In this document: positions 16,301 through 28,899 of the stretch, in pieces
How positions within the stretch are numbered: position 1 is the stretch's first letter
Layout: each line of letters starts with the position of its first letter
Assembly (NCBI GenBank): GCA_040954595.2
Contig: CM082580.2
Location: 10,106,001-10,170,000, forward strand
Source: Balanoglossus misakiensis
Taxonomy: Eukaryota; Hemichordata
Direction of reading: 5' to 3'
Length of the DNA stretch: 64,000 nucleotides
Program-made: the position numbers and the translations under genes
The notes under the pieces: generated by a model
Databases searched by the model: none
Seen by the model: only the letters and a program-made list of their open reading frames with translations
Told to the model about the DNA's origin: nothing

Positions 16301-19300
16301 ACTTGGAAAGCATACTTGAGCCCATGGGTTTTCTGATGAAATGACTAAGCTTAATTAAAAGGAATAACGGATATTATTACACTCACAAAGTTTAATGTAC
16401 TCTTTTGTCTCATTTTCACTTTAGATAATGACGACCTTCCTTATCTGTTACCACGTTTGGCCGCAATAAGTGGCACTGGAAAGCATACGACAACTCTCGT
16501 AAGGAAACACACATTTTGAAATTGCACAGTCGTAAAAAAATCGATGAATTTGCTTTAATAATAATAATTTATGAAATGAATGAATATTTCAGTACTTTAC
16601 ACAATTACTGTGATATTTTTCTCTCGACAGAGTCTTGCAGTGATGGACGATCTGGTCCATTTCACCTCGGGACTTTTCAACAAAAACACAATGTTTGAAG
16701 ATAGCATTCTTCTTTCGCAAGGTTTTTGTGGAATTTAGTCTGGAATCCCGACTGGCGTGTTTTTCCCCCGCTAGACTCACACACCTAGTTGGAAAATTAG
16801 CATTAATAAACAACGTCTTTGCCATGACAACGGCCAATCAGTAGTGTGTCGCGTCAGGTGATTGACTTGAACAATGACGTCATCGGCATACAGACATGGT
16901 TTGTGAGCCCAGTGAAAAAAAAACACATCAGTCGGGACTCCAGAATTAAGATTTTGACAGAATTGAGATTTCTCTCTGCCTTACTCATTTATCAAATCCA
17001 AAGGAGGTTAATTTATCCCAAAGTAAAAAGCATAAAATCGAACATGAAAACCAAGGCACCAGCGTGTAGGGTAGGTTAAACACAGCGAAAAGTATACAGG
17101 AACGGGAGCACTAAGTAAACTAGATCACAGTACATGATTTTTTTTGGCTTTTGAACCTTTCCAGGGACACTGAATATCATTCAAGATGTCATTGACACAA
17201 TACAGTCGCTCATAGACGTCGATCCGAGTCAAAAGTTGACTCTAAACCAATCGAACGACTTGACGAAGAAAGTAACGGAAATAGTCGACCAACTCTCAAT
17301 GTTTGTACTTCGCATGGCCGAGAGTGACAATGTAAACGTAGTGCTAAATACATCTTCACTCGTTCTCAACGTGGAAAAGAAATCCGCCAAGAAATTACTT
17401 GACCTCGTCGTAATGGTAGGAGATGGAAGCGGATTCGAGTTTCCGCCAATAGATGACGTGTTTCCAAACGTGTCGTCGGATGCAGTTTGGAGCAGAATGG
17501 TTAGTATTTATTACATCGCCGTCTTTTGTCACAAGGCAGTGGTTTACCACAATGAGGGAATGCTATAATTAATTGGCTTCTTCTATTTTCTTTCAATACA
17601 CAATTGCCCTTGATTGTGAATTTTAAGGATTAGAACACCGCTGAGTATTGCATGCTGACGCAAGAGGGCAATTTTGTTTGTTACTTCTTTCCTCAGACCT
17701 CACTACCCATGCATTTACATCTGTTGTGATTGAAAACATTAATATCTTAATTTTCCCCCAGATATTCCGTTTTGCTGTTAATCCACATAAAATGAACACG
17801 AAGAGATACAGCTTTACCACAGATATATTGACGCTGATATTCAAAGATGAAAATGGTGTCGAAATGACAGGTAAGACGGACCAGAACATAGAAATGATTA
17901 CTGGATAGTCATTCATATCTGCGTGTGTGTTTTTCCCAAGCGGTTACAGAATCGAAGCAAGCGTTACAGATTTGAGATATCAAAGATCGAGGAAAAATTA
18001 TTACAGCATTCCATTATGAAATCGCCTACCTCATAATGACGACGGGTAAATGTTGTCATTTCAGCGAAAAACACCACAAAGGATATTGGTATATGGCTTG
18101 GAAATTACCAAACCCCATTCAACGAAAGTATTGTAAGAGGAAAGCACATTGAAGCCGAAGGAGTCACCCATTATGAGTTGGAAGTAACGGTAGGCCTGAA
18201 GGCTCACTGAACATCACAACTATCAAAACTATTTTCTGTCTATACCTAACTAACGTGAAACAAAAACTTAAAAAATCATATACATGCTGTTAGGTCGAAA
18301 CGGTTGCTTGCAATTGTTGATTGATTAATTGATTGATTGATTGATTGATGGATGGATTGATTGATTGATGGATTGATTGATTATCGTATGAACATTATAT
18401 ACACATCCACTTGTAGGCACTGATGATGCACAGCGCTTACCAGATCACGTTGGAAGCATCAGCCCCTATCTGTGAGACCACTATAGCAAATGTGTTATCT
18501 GAAAGACCTGGCAATCCTATCGCGCATGGTGGTATCCTGTTGGTTAGTGAACTGGTATTCGACGGCCGTTTTGCATCCATATTTTTGCCGGAAAATAAGA
18601 TTACACGAACAGGGTTTTACTACGTAACCTTTGACCTTAATGGTAAGTGGCAGTAAAAGGACATGTAAATTTAACGGTCTATTTCACTGTGACGTTCCAC
18701 TTGGTCATTGTATGTGGAAAGATTACTTTTCAAGAATTTTTTATTGTCTATGGCAAAGGCATGTACCTCGGTTGGCATATAGTTATCCAACACCCACGCG
18801 GGAGTTATCATGTGTCCGTTAAACACAGGCATTGACTCCCGTTAGTGAACCTCGTGTCTATAAGACTAATTCCGGCTGTTCGGCGTAACCTTGTATACGT
18901 TCATTTTCAATATTACAGCTTATGGTGTTGACATCAGCGTGAAAACCACGCAGCACAAGTGCAGTACTTTCACCGACAGTGGTTGGGCAGACGTTGGATG
19001 CAAGGTATTGAATCGCTTGGTGTATATGTATGCCTGATCGGTTTGCCCTGCTTCGAGGCATGGTACTAGGACGTGTCTGAATGCGTTATACCAACGAGTT
19101 ATACCAGGAGTTATACCAACGCCCTCCTCGGGTATGGTGAAACCCACGACCCCGATATTCTCATTCCCAACTCCATAATCTTATATCATCAGCGACATAT
19201 ATTCACGAACTGTATTTGCTTTAGTAAATAATTAAGTAACTGTTTTCTGTGTTCTATTCGTTAGGTATCACCGAAGTCCAACTACAACTCGACTCTATGT

Positions 19301-19426
19301 CTCTGCAATCACTTGTCAACGTTTGCTGCATTCGTTGAAGTCCTTGATCTGGTGGAAATTGAGACGCACTCGTTCAGTCCCACACCTGACCAAAACGTCC
19401 GAAGCGGGAGAATTCACCCAAATTAA
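13333..19426 (+). CDS. secreted C-type lectin / polycystin-GAIN-like protein ending just after a GPS
   Basis: Thirteen exons join in phase to 664 aa: 13333-13390, 13898-14183, 14371-14441, 14832-15123, 15521-15600, 16425-16498, 16631-16721, 17165-17499, 17762-17870, 18065-18189, 18417-18642, 18919-19004 and 19265-19426 (TAA). Order: signal peptide (1-20), first C-type lectin domain (about 20-139, ending WMNRDCNDEYDPICET), second lectin-like domain (about 139-263), then a region (about 263-596) resembling the extracellular part of polycystin-1-like proteins. A GPS follows (597-633: CSTFTDSGWADVGC…CLCNHLSTFAAF). The cleavable dipeptide is Leu628-Ser629. Only 36 residues follow, with no transmembrane helix or PLAT domain. 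In-frame upstream ATGs at 13291 and 13303 are alternatives. A typical polycystin-1-like protein would continue into PLAT and eleven helices. Confidence 0.85.
18318..18382. repeat. (TGAT)n microsatellite
   Basis: An imperfect TGAT/GGAT run in the intron just upstream of the exon starting at 18417 of the lectin/GPS gene. Confidence 0.9.
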
Positions 19427-19649
19427 AACTCTCAGAGTTATTAACCACCAAGAATTCATGGTGTTAGATTTTAGTCCTTTCATTGCAAAGCTGTTGGTGC
19501 TTTGTTTCGCGATTTAGTTAGATGGTGCATCATTTTGACGAGTAAATTTTCATTATTGGAATGTACAACGAACACTGTTACACACCTTCCATTTTAAATG
19601 GAAGCAGACTTAGCACGGAGTGAGATTATTCCACATTATGTAAATTAGT

Positions 19650-19655
19650 AATAAA
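19650..19655 (+). promoter_or_regulatory. candidate polyadenylation signal of the lectin/GPS gene
   Basis: An AATAAA about 225 nt after the TAA at 19424-19426, on the gene's strand. It supports transcript termination here rather than continuation into membrane-domain exons. No cDNA confirms its use. Confidence 0.45.
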
Positions 19656-19689
19656 TATGAATGAGTCTTGGATGTACCCAAATATGCAT

Positions 19690-19980
19690 ATGCTAAACAC
19701 ATGACTTTCCGTGGCCACGCCGGTGGAGAAGCCAGACCATGGGAGGCTAGACGTTCCACGGTCCCTGCCATGTCGACACCGAGTCTTTCCGCTACTACTG
19801 CAAGCTTCGTACAAGCTCATGGCTCGACGACACTTAATCAACCTTCTTCTGGAGGTAGGAACACTCGTGTGTCTCCCGCTGCTGCTGCGGCTTTGAATCC
19901 TGCAGCTGCATCTGTAGCCATGTGTACAGGTCTGCGTGCTCCCGGCGTTACACGGCCTCCACCGCTGCCCTGCTAGGCTC
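19690..19980. other. GC-rich patch of unknown nature
   Basis: About 290 bp with visibly higher GC than its flanks, and long open stretches in more than one frame (an Ala/Pro/Ser-rich one on plus). No domain, start context or splice partner was found. It may be a CpG-rich regulatory patch or a decayed exon. Confidence 0.3.
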
Positions 19981-20157
19981 CATAGACATAGGCAAAACTG
20001 GTGAGTCTGCGGTCCGGATCCGGACCGTAGCTTTTTGGCCGAAACTCGATTTTATCGCCGGGGGGATCCTTTCCCTGTCTACTTCTACCGCATATCCGGT
20101 TATAACCGACTATGATACGATTAACTTATCTAACGTCCGAACCACTCGCTTTCTGAT

Positions 20158-20176
20158 TTGTGTGTGTGTGTGTGTG
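20158..20176. repeat. (TG)n microsatellite
   Basis: A short TG dinucleotide run in the spacer between the lectin/GPS gene and SDR9C gene B. Confidence 0.9.
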
Positions 20177-20497
20177 TACCTGTTGAGGTCGCCATATTGA
20201 AATTATCTCCATGGGTAAACACAAAAGGCCAGCCACGATGGTTGGCCACCCCAAAGACACCGGGCTGTGTAATCACAATTGGAAGAAAGTCTTACTCTTC
20301 GGGAACAAAGAGCGAGAATGCTGATCAAACCTGTCATTCTTTATTTGTCGGATAAAGTGTTTTAGCATTTTTCATAGTCATCGTTTCACGTGTTCTTTTG
20401 ATATAAATGGATAGTCTATCAGAAACTGGAACTTGTGTGATTTCGTGACTTCAAATCATAGAAGTTAGTCATATTTTTGTTGTCCAAACAGCTCGAC

Positions 20498-22286
20498 TTA
20501 AGGCCGGGCTCCTTTTGGACGCACTTTATTCATCTCCAATAGCCCCCGAATGTAGTCATGCACTCCTGCAGGTAACCAGGACAACGGGATGAAGATCAGC
20601 TTGGCATCCCAGCCTATTGCGTAGCGATATCTTGGGCACACGGATGTGAGGGCGTGCTCCATGCAGTCAACAACGCGGTAGGTCTTCGTGCTGGTTCTCT
20701 CCCTCGTTGTTTTTATAATAATGGATTTGACTAGAGAAAGAATAAGAAGATAACTGTTATTATCCTTGTCTACACGTTTGTCCCCAAAAGATGCTATATA
20801 GATTATTTGACTGATCGAGACTATCTCAGGGGCGTTTTCCATCCCAGTACCACAACGGCGAATCTACGTTAATTGCTGCTATTGCCATTAATTTGTAATT
20901 CGACAAACTCACATCTCTGGTACCACTCATCGCCGTACTCCTCCCTGATTTCAGGTGACAGGCCATTCCACCGGTCATCGAGACGTTTTTCCATAGTGTC
21001 AACCTGAAATAAGTCTGTGCGGTGGAACCCGGGCTCCAAAATGTGCACGGAAACGTTGAACGGCTTCAACCACATCCTGCAGTAGAAGACAACAAATTAC
21101 GCCCACGTAAGGTACGTCTTCCGTAAGTTGTGTTATAAATTTAGTCACGTGGATGCGTCTGTATTATATAGATATATGAATTTTAAAAATCGACAACTTT
21201 GTCAGACACTGTCAGTGAAAGTGAATATATGCGACCAAGCAAATGAACAGACAGTGTCGTTGACCAAAGACATCATGTGAAGTGTAGCAATATATATTCG
21301 GTAATGCATGCGTTTTAAATTTTCCTTAACTACTCGTATAATTCTGTAAAAAAACAAAAGTCACATGTAGGTTGTGTGTTAGCAAAGACAATGCAGGAAA
21401 ATGATTGCACCGGTGGTTTTGTTTACCTAATACCGTCGGAAAAGCACTCGACGCCATATTTGGAAATGCCGTATGCGATCGAACTATCGAATGCGGTTCG
21501 GCCGGCGATACTAGCCACGTTCACTATACGACCCTTGGCCTTTTTGATCAGCGGAACAAAAGCCATGGTGACCTGGATAAGTCCCAGGGTGTTCACTTCG
21601 AAGGTTGGTCGGTAGTCGTCACGTGACATCCAGTCCGGCATCCCGATGTCACCGAGAATTCCGGCATTGTTGACGAGTCCCCACAAACCTGTTAGGAGAA
21701 GATCGTGCGACAGATGTCATATAGATGTCGCAAGTGAAAGTTAGCGCGAGAAAATTCAGTTCCTGGGTCTGAGAAAGATTGATAAATTAAGGAAAATGTA
21801 ACCAATGATTATTAAGGGGTGGTACCCTTTAAGGAACTACATAATGTTTTCCCTCTCTATTCACAACTGACTCTATGTTGTTGGTATCGTATTCATCTTG
21901 CATTTCGTACAAGAAATGGTTATGTCAAAATGAATGAAAATGAAAATTTACATAAACCCACCCGTGCCTACTGGCAGGAACGCCTTCACCTGCTCGAAAG
22001 CTGCAGCGATGCTTTCATCATTTGTGACATCCAGTCTAACAGTTTTAAGACGTTCTGATGTCTCAGTCTTGAGCGCTTCCCTTCCCTTCTCTGTCAGACA
22101 GGCCGCGATGACGTTGAACCCCTTCTTGTCCAGTCTCTTGGCTAACTGGTTTCCGAAACCGTGGTCGCAGCCTGTTATAAGCACATATTTCGACGGAATG
22201 CCCGAGATGATCGGCAATCTTCGGTACCAGTCGTAAACTTTGAATGCGACGATGGCAACCACCAGGAGACACACTGAGCAAAACAT
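20498..22286 (-). CDS. SDR9C-type retinol/hydroxysteroid dehydrogenase, gene B
   Basis: Four coding exons with the same sizes as gene A (325, 262, 164 and 233 nt): 22286-21962, 21688-21427, 21076-20913 and 20730-20498; 327 aa. TGCDHGFG, NNAG and the catalytic pair in YGISK are intact, as is CMEHAL…IGWDAK near the C-terminus. Exon 1 is almost identical to gene A's. Intron 1 also shares sequence (GAGAAAGA…GATAAAT…ACCAATGATT), pointing to a recent segmental duplication rather than retrotransposition. Differences concentrate in exons 3-4 and around the active-site Tyr (SIAYGISK against SLPYCISK), which could alter substrate preference. A TTTCAG acceptor directly before the ATG implies a 5'UTR intron. 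Confidence 0.93.
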
Positions 22287-22486
22287 TCTGAAATGAATAT
22301 GGGAGCAGATACATCTGTGTGCTTATTCATCATTTGGTGATAACAATTCTATGAGAACCAAACGGTTTACAGTTTGCACGTAAAACGATTTGGCTCGTGT
22401 ACGTGCAGGCGTGATGCTTTCGCCTCTGAGTGTTATGTATGTGGAACCACGTGGGAGGTCCGAATCTTCGGTCTCTGTAACAGTTA

Positions 22487-23287
22487 GGCTGCATTCACAA
22501 ACACCTCTGGAGGGGGGGGCGGGAGAATTCAATTTTTTTTACCGGTAATTTTCACACGCCCCCCTTCCGAACTGCCAATATTTTCAAATCCCCCCCTTCC
22601 GAACTGCCAAAATTTTGAAATCCCCCCCCCCATTTTCTTTCACAGAGCAAAACACATCACCCATCTATCTTGTAAAAAGAAAAACAGCGCTCCCATGAAA
22701 AGAATTTGAAGCTGATGTTTCCCCTCATCAGTGGGTATTAAAACTGAACATTGTTTTTATTTTTTTAGTACATATATTTGTATTCTGTGTTGGGAGACAT
22801 TGTAAACCGAGAATTGAAGGGGGTGGGTTTGGGAGGGGGTGTCCCCCTCCCACGTAAGAAAATTTTCTAAAATACAGAGCTCAAAGTTGCATTTTAATGA
22901 ACCCGGCAAAAGCAAATTAACTCAACTACCGGTATGTTGGGGAGGACAAATTTAACCGTCGCCGCTCAAAGTTATCATGGGGTGGGGCAAGTCCCCTGAT
23001 CTGGGACGCTAGATAAACCAGTCAATGATTGAAAGGTGTTGATGAATGGAGGGGGTGGGTGTGGGAGGGGGTGTCCCCCTCCCACATTAGAAAATTTTGT
23101 AAAATAAAGGGCGCGAAACTGCATTTTTGTGGACTCAAAATAAATATTTAGTTGTTAAAGTTTTCAAGTCCCCCCCTTTCAGTCCCTAAATTATTTCAAA
23201 TCCCCCCTTACATACCCTCAATTTTTTCAAATCCCCCCCCTCAATTCTCCTGCCCCCCCCCCTCCAGAGGTGTTTGTGAATGCAGCC
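22487..23287. mobile_element. PIF/Harbinger-like MITE, copy 2 (variant termini)
   Basis: About 801 bp, flanked by TTA duplications at 22484-22486 and 23288-23290. The terminal inverted repeats begin GGCTGCATTCACAAACACC and run for over 35 bp, differing from those of copies 1 and 3. The interior (about 22675-23165) matches the other two copies closely. G runs dominate parts of one arm and C runs the other. No coding capacity was seen. Confidence 0.8.
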
Positions 23288-23290
23288 TTA

Positions 23291-24493
23291 ATCGCTAGTT
23301 GTCTTCAATCAAATGTTGATCGGGATAATTCAGTAAAGATATCAAATTGTCCACCCCGTAATGTTCGCTGACCTCAATTACCCGCGCCACTATAAACTAG
23401 GACGATTGTTAGACTCAACTGTCTTGGCTTGACTGTAGTGACAGTTTGACTGTGCTTAAGACTACCAGACCAAGTGCGTCGTGTTTGGCTACTTTCAAAA
23501 TACCTCAACGACTAGAGTTCTGCGGGGACTGGGTGCAAAATGGGCAAATAAGGGTTTCACAGGATATACTCTATATGTAGGATAGTAAGCGGTGCTCACT
23601 GGACCACAGTCCAGTGTGCGGACCCTGGGCCGGACTGGTCATGTGTCGTGGTCGGACAATCGCACTCATCTCCCCCCCCCCCCAGCTCTCCGCCCACAAC
23701 CTGTGAACACTAACCTCATCTATAATTTTTAAAGCCAAGCCCAGCTCTTACCTCCGTGTCCACAAACTGCTGAGGTGAAGAACTGTAGGAGACGAGCGTG
23801 AAAACGATCACGTAGCACGATTCTTTGTAAGTTAGTACACTCAATCAGCTCGTCATAAGTAAACACTGGGTGCGGCTGCGCGCTGTACCTTTAACCTTTA
23901 GTTGACTGTGGCTGCATAATAGCCTATGCAGCCTGCGCCGTGTTTCAATCTACGCATATGTAACTTGTCCATAGAAACGGCCGGTTAGTCCAAGGGTAGT
24001 CCATAGTCAGCATACAGTCCCTCTATTCATTGTGGCCGGTAGATTCGAGTCGATGAATTACGTAACATTTGACATTGCATATACTGCTGAAGTTTTCTAC
24101 ACGATACGACAATATATGTGCCTTAATACACCGAGCCGAACGAATATTTATCTCTTATGCATGTAATTTATTATCAGAAATTAAATTACAATACAAATCT
24201 ATTTTTTCCTGCAAGAATAGTGTACAGGCAAAACGGTATTTATGCAGACTCTTGCTTTTGAGCGATCCATTTCTGAACAAAACTTATCTGGATATCGAAA
24301 ATGATATCTTATGGAGAACGGGGGACGTGCATGCCTCCTAGTTATTTAAACTGGGCATGTGCACGCACTGTGGAAATCTTGTATCCTGCTGTTTGAAATT
24401 GTTGTCACAATGTCAGTGCTTAGTTTACACTACATGCAGGTCAGCCTGGGAAGAGCAACCTGGCAACCGTATGTATCTTGCTGTTGGACGTTG
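23291..24493. other. intergenic spacer, no gene seen
   Basis: AT-rich with a short C run near 23673. It should contain the 3'UTR of the guanine deaminase gene: a minus-strand AATAAA lies at 24167-24172, about 320 nt past its stop. No other feature was recognised. Confidence 0.5.
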
Positions 24494-27400
24494 TCATTTC
24501 ACTCGCTCACCGCAAACGTAGACTTCCTTGATATTGCGGTCATCTCCTAAAAATGAGCAAAACGATATGATGAGAGGGGGGGGGGCTTAATTAAATTGTT
24601 GATAATTTGTGATTGCATCCTTTCAGATCGCGGTACGTTAATTTTAAACGACGCCCTCTCGTGGTGAGATAGGATTTTCTCCCATAACATTTTCTATGTG
24701 GAAGAATTGTATAACTCAGTCGAAAAGTCGACTTACCTAGGTACAGGAACTTCTGTATTTTGTCCTGTGAGAATACCGAAGGAATTAAAGTTTAACTCTT
24801 GTTTTTTTACTCCGACTGGAAAACCTGCCGCTCGATCGACGAATCTCCCAGTCTTGTGGACGGATTATGAAAGATGCTTACAAATTGAAATACGCATTCT
24901 CAGAAGTTTATCGAAATCAAATCACACGGTTTTTCATTTTACCACTTCCATACTGACCTCGACACTATCCTTGTAAAGGTCATCGATGACGTCGAAGGGA
25001 CTGTCCTCACAGCAAACATCAATCAGCAAAGCGTCGAATTCCTTACCGACATCAAAGTTACCAATTTTGTCGTCGAGTCCTAGAACTGAAAAAAAGGTCA
25101 GATGTTTCAACGAGTTCCAAGTCGTTGTCCGTTATAAGTAATAATTGGTCAAAATACCGCGATATCTACAGTCACATGTACTCACCCTGACTTCCGCCCA
25201 GTGTTGCCAACATGAATGCCTCCCTGTACTCTATCGGTTGATAGTCACCGCCTTTCCCTAGCGACTGTAACTTAGACACGATGATGGCTTGCCTCATCGC
25301 GTCGAGTATCGATGGTTGGTAACCGCCGGCAACGTCTGCGATTCGAAAGACAAAAATACATGCATGGTCATGTGTCTGAACTGCCGTCTTTTGACACGAA
25401 AAGGGCTGCTTGAATTCGCCATTACCTGTTGCAAGTCCGACTTTCATTCCCGCGTTCATCATCGTCCTCAAATCCAGCATGCCGCTTCTTACGCTGAAAA
25501 GAATAAACGAGGAATATTCAGGAGGCTAACATGTAACTTGACTAAATGGCTAATAAGAGACATAAACAGACATATTTGACGCATAATCCTGAATCGAGAT
25601 TCCTCACGACAAAACTCAAAGTCAATCCCGTCCCGCCCACAAATAAAATGTTCTGGAGACTCACGCTGAATTCGAACTGGGACAATGAGCAATCCCAGTT
25701 CCTCGCCGTTTCAGAAGCTCGATTTCCTCATCACTCATGTATATACAATGGGCCATGTAACTCTATAAGAAAAAGAAAAAAAGCTGAATTATAGGTTATG
25801 GAATGCCACAATTGATAAGCGGACAAAGGCATCACATTTGAAGAACGGTAATTGCTCGAAGAAAATTAATGGATTGCACACTCACTCTATCGGTGAGAAG
25901 ACCGCTTTTTTCGTAGACGTCAGCGTAGTTTTTGCAGTCTGGAAATAATGACGTCACCCACCTGCACTCGTCAGTGTTTTCAGACATGTGGCTCTGAAAT
26001 ATAAATTGGGAATTGAATGTTATTAATGCACCAGATTCTTCCCTATCTAAACAGATAGGCAGGCAGACAGGCAGGTAGACAGACAGGCAGGCAGGCAGGC
26101 AGACAGGCAGGTAGACAGACAGGCAGGCAGGCAGGCAGACAGGCAGGTAGACAGACAGGCAGGCAGGCAGGCAGGCAGGCAGACAGGCAGGTAGACAGAC
26201 AGGCAGGCAGGCAGGCAGGCAGGCAGACAGGCAGGCAGGCAGGCAGACAGGCAGGTAGACAGACAGGCAGGCAGGCAGGCAGACAGGCAGGTAGACAGAC
26301 AGACAGGCAGGCAGGCAGGCAGACAGGCAGGTAGACAGACAGGCAGGCAGGCAGGCAGGCAGGCAGACAGGCAGACAGGCAGGCAGACAGGCAGGCAGGC
26401 AGGCAGACAGGCAGGTAGACAGACAGACAGGCAGGCAGGCAGGCAGACAGGCAGGCAGGCAGGCAGACAGGCAGGTAGACAGACAGGCAGGCAGGCAGGC
26501 AGGCAGACAGACAGGCAGGCAGGCAGACAGGCAGGTAGACAGACAGGCAGGCAGGCAGGCAGGTAGACAGACAGGCAGGCAGGCAGGCAGACAGGCAGGT
26601 AGACAGACAGACAGGCAGGCAGGCAGGCAGACAGGCAGGTAGACAGACAGGCAGGCAGGCAGGCAGACAGGCAGGTAGACAGACAGACAGGCAGGCAGGC
26701 AGGCAGACAGGCAGGTAGACAGACAGGCAGGCAGGCAGGCAGGCAGACAGGCAGGTAGACAGACAGGCAGGCAGGCAGGCAGGCAGGCAGACAGGCAGGT
26801 AGACAGACAGGCAGGCAGACAGGCAGGTAGACAGACAGGCAGGCAGGCAGGCAGGCAGGCAGACAGGCAGGTAGACAGACAGGCAGGCAGGCAGGCAGGT
26901 AGACAGACAGGCAGGCAGGCAGGCAGACAGGCAGGTAGACAGACAGGCAGGCAGGCAGGCAGACAGGCAGGTAGACAGACAGGCAGGCAGGCAGGCAGGT
27001 AGACAGACAGGTACACAGACAGGCAGGCAGGCAGACAGGCAGGTAGACAGACAGGCAGGCAGACAGGCAGACAGGCAGGTAGACAGACAGGCAGGCAGGC
27101 AGGCAGACAGGCAGGTAGACAGACAGGCAGGCAGACAGGCAGACAGGCAGGTAGACAGACAGGCAGGCAGGCAGGCAGACAGGCAGGTAGACAGACAGAC
27201 AGGCAGACAGGCAGGTAGACAGACAGGCAGGCAGGCAGGCAGACAGGCAGGTAGACAGACAGGCAGGCAGGCAGACAGGCAGGTAGACAGACAGGCAGGC
27301 AGGCAGGCAGACAGGCAGGTAGACAGACAGACAGGCAGGCAGACAGGCAGACAGGCAGGTAGACAGACAGGCAGGCAGGCAGGCAGGCAGGCAGACAGGC

Positions 27401-27513
27401 AGGTAGACAGACAGGCAGGCAGACAGGCAGACAGGCAGGTAGACAGACAGACAGGCAGGCAGGCAGACAGGCAGGTAGACAGACAGACAGGCAGGCAGAC
27501 AGGCAGGTAGACA

Positions 27514-27546
<33 letters not shown>

Positions 27547-28849
27547 ACAGGCAGGTAGACAGACAGGCAGGCAGACAGGCAGACAGGCAGGTAGACAGAC
27601 AGGCAGGCAGGCAGGCAGACAGGCAGGTAGACAGACAGGCAGGCAGGCAGACAGGCAGGTAGACAGACAGGCAGGCAGGCAGGCAGACAGGCAGGTAGAC
27701 AGACAGACAGGCAGGCAGGCAGGCAGACAGGCAAGTAGACAGGCAGGCAGGCAGGCAGACAGGCAGGTAGACAGACAGGCAGGCAGGCAGGCAGACAGGC
27801 AGGTAGACAGACAGGCAGGCAGTCAGGCAGACAGGCAGGTAGACAGACAGGCAGGCAGGCAGGCAGGCAGACAGGCAGGTAGACAGACAGGCAGGCAGGC
27901 AGGCAGGCAGACAGGCAGGTAGACAGACAGGCAGGCAGACAGGCAGACAGGCAGGCAGGCAGACAGGCAGGCAGGTAGACAGACAGGCAGGCAGGCAGGC
28001 AGGCAGGCAGACAGGCAGGTAGACAGACAGGCAGGCAGACAGGCAGGTAGACAGACAGGCAGGCAGGCAGGCAGACAGGCAGGTAGACAGACAGGCAGGC
28101 AGGCAGACAGGCAGGTAGACAGACAGGCAGGCAGGCAGGCAGACAGGCAGGTAGACAGACAGACAGGCAGGCAGGCAGGCAGACAGGCAGGTAGACAGGC
28201 AGGCAGGCAGGCAGACAGGCAGGTAGACAGACAGGCAGGCAGGCAGGCAGACAGGCAGGTAGACAGACAGGCAGGCAGACAGGCAGGTAGACAGACAGGC
28301 AGGCAGGTAGACAGACAGGCAGGCAGGCAGGCAGACAGGCAGGTAGGCAGACAGGCAGGCAGGCAGACAGGCAGGTAGACAGACAGGCAGACAGGCAGGT
28401 AGACAGACAGGCAGGCAGGCAGGTAGACAGACAGGCAGGCAGGCAGGCAGACAGGCAGGTAGACAGACAGGCAGGCAGGCAGACAGGCAGGTAGACAGAC
28501 AGGCAGGCAGGCAGGCAGACAGGCAGGTAGACAGGCAGGCAGGCAGGCAGGCAGGCAGACAGGCAGGTAGACAGACAGGCAGGCAGGCAGGCAGGCAGAC
28601 AGGCAGGTAGACAGGCAGACAGGCAGGTAGAGAGACAGGCAGGCAGGCAGGCAGACAGGCAGGTAGACAGACAGGCATTCAGGCAGGTAGACAGGCAGGT
28701 AGACAGACAGGCAGGCAGGCAGGTAGACAGGCAGGTAGACAGACAGGCAGGCAGGCAGACAGGCAGGCAGACAGGCAGGTAGACAGACAGGCAGGCAGGC
28801 AGGCAGACAGGCAGGTAGACAGGCAGGTAGACAGACAGGCAGGTAGACA

Positions 28850-28899
<50 letters not shown>

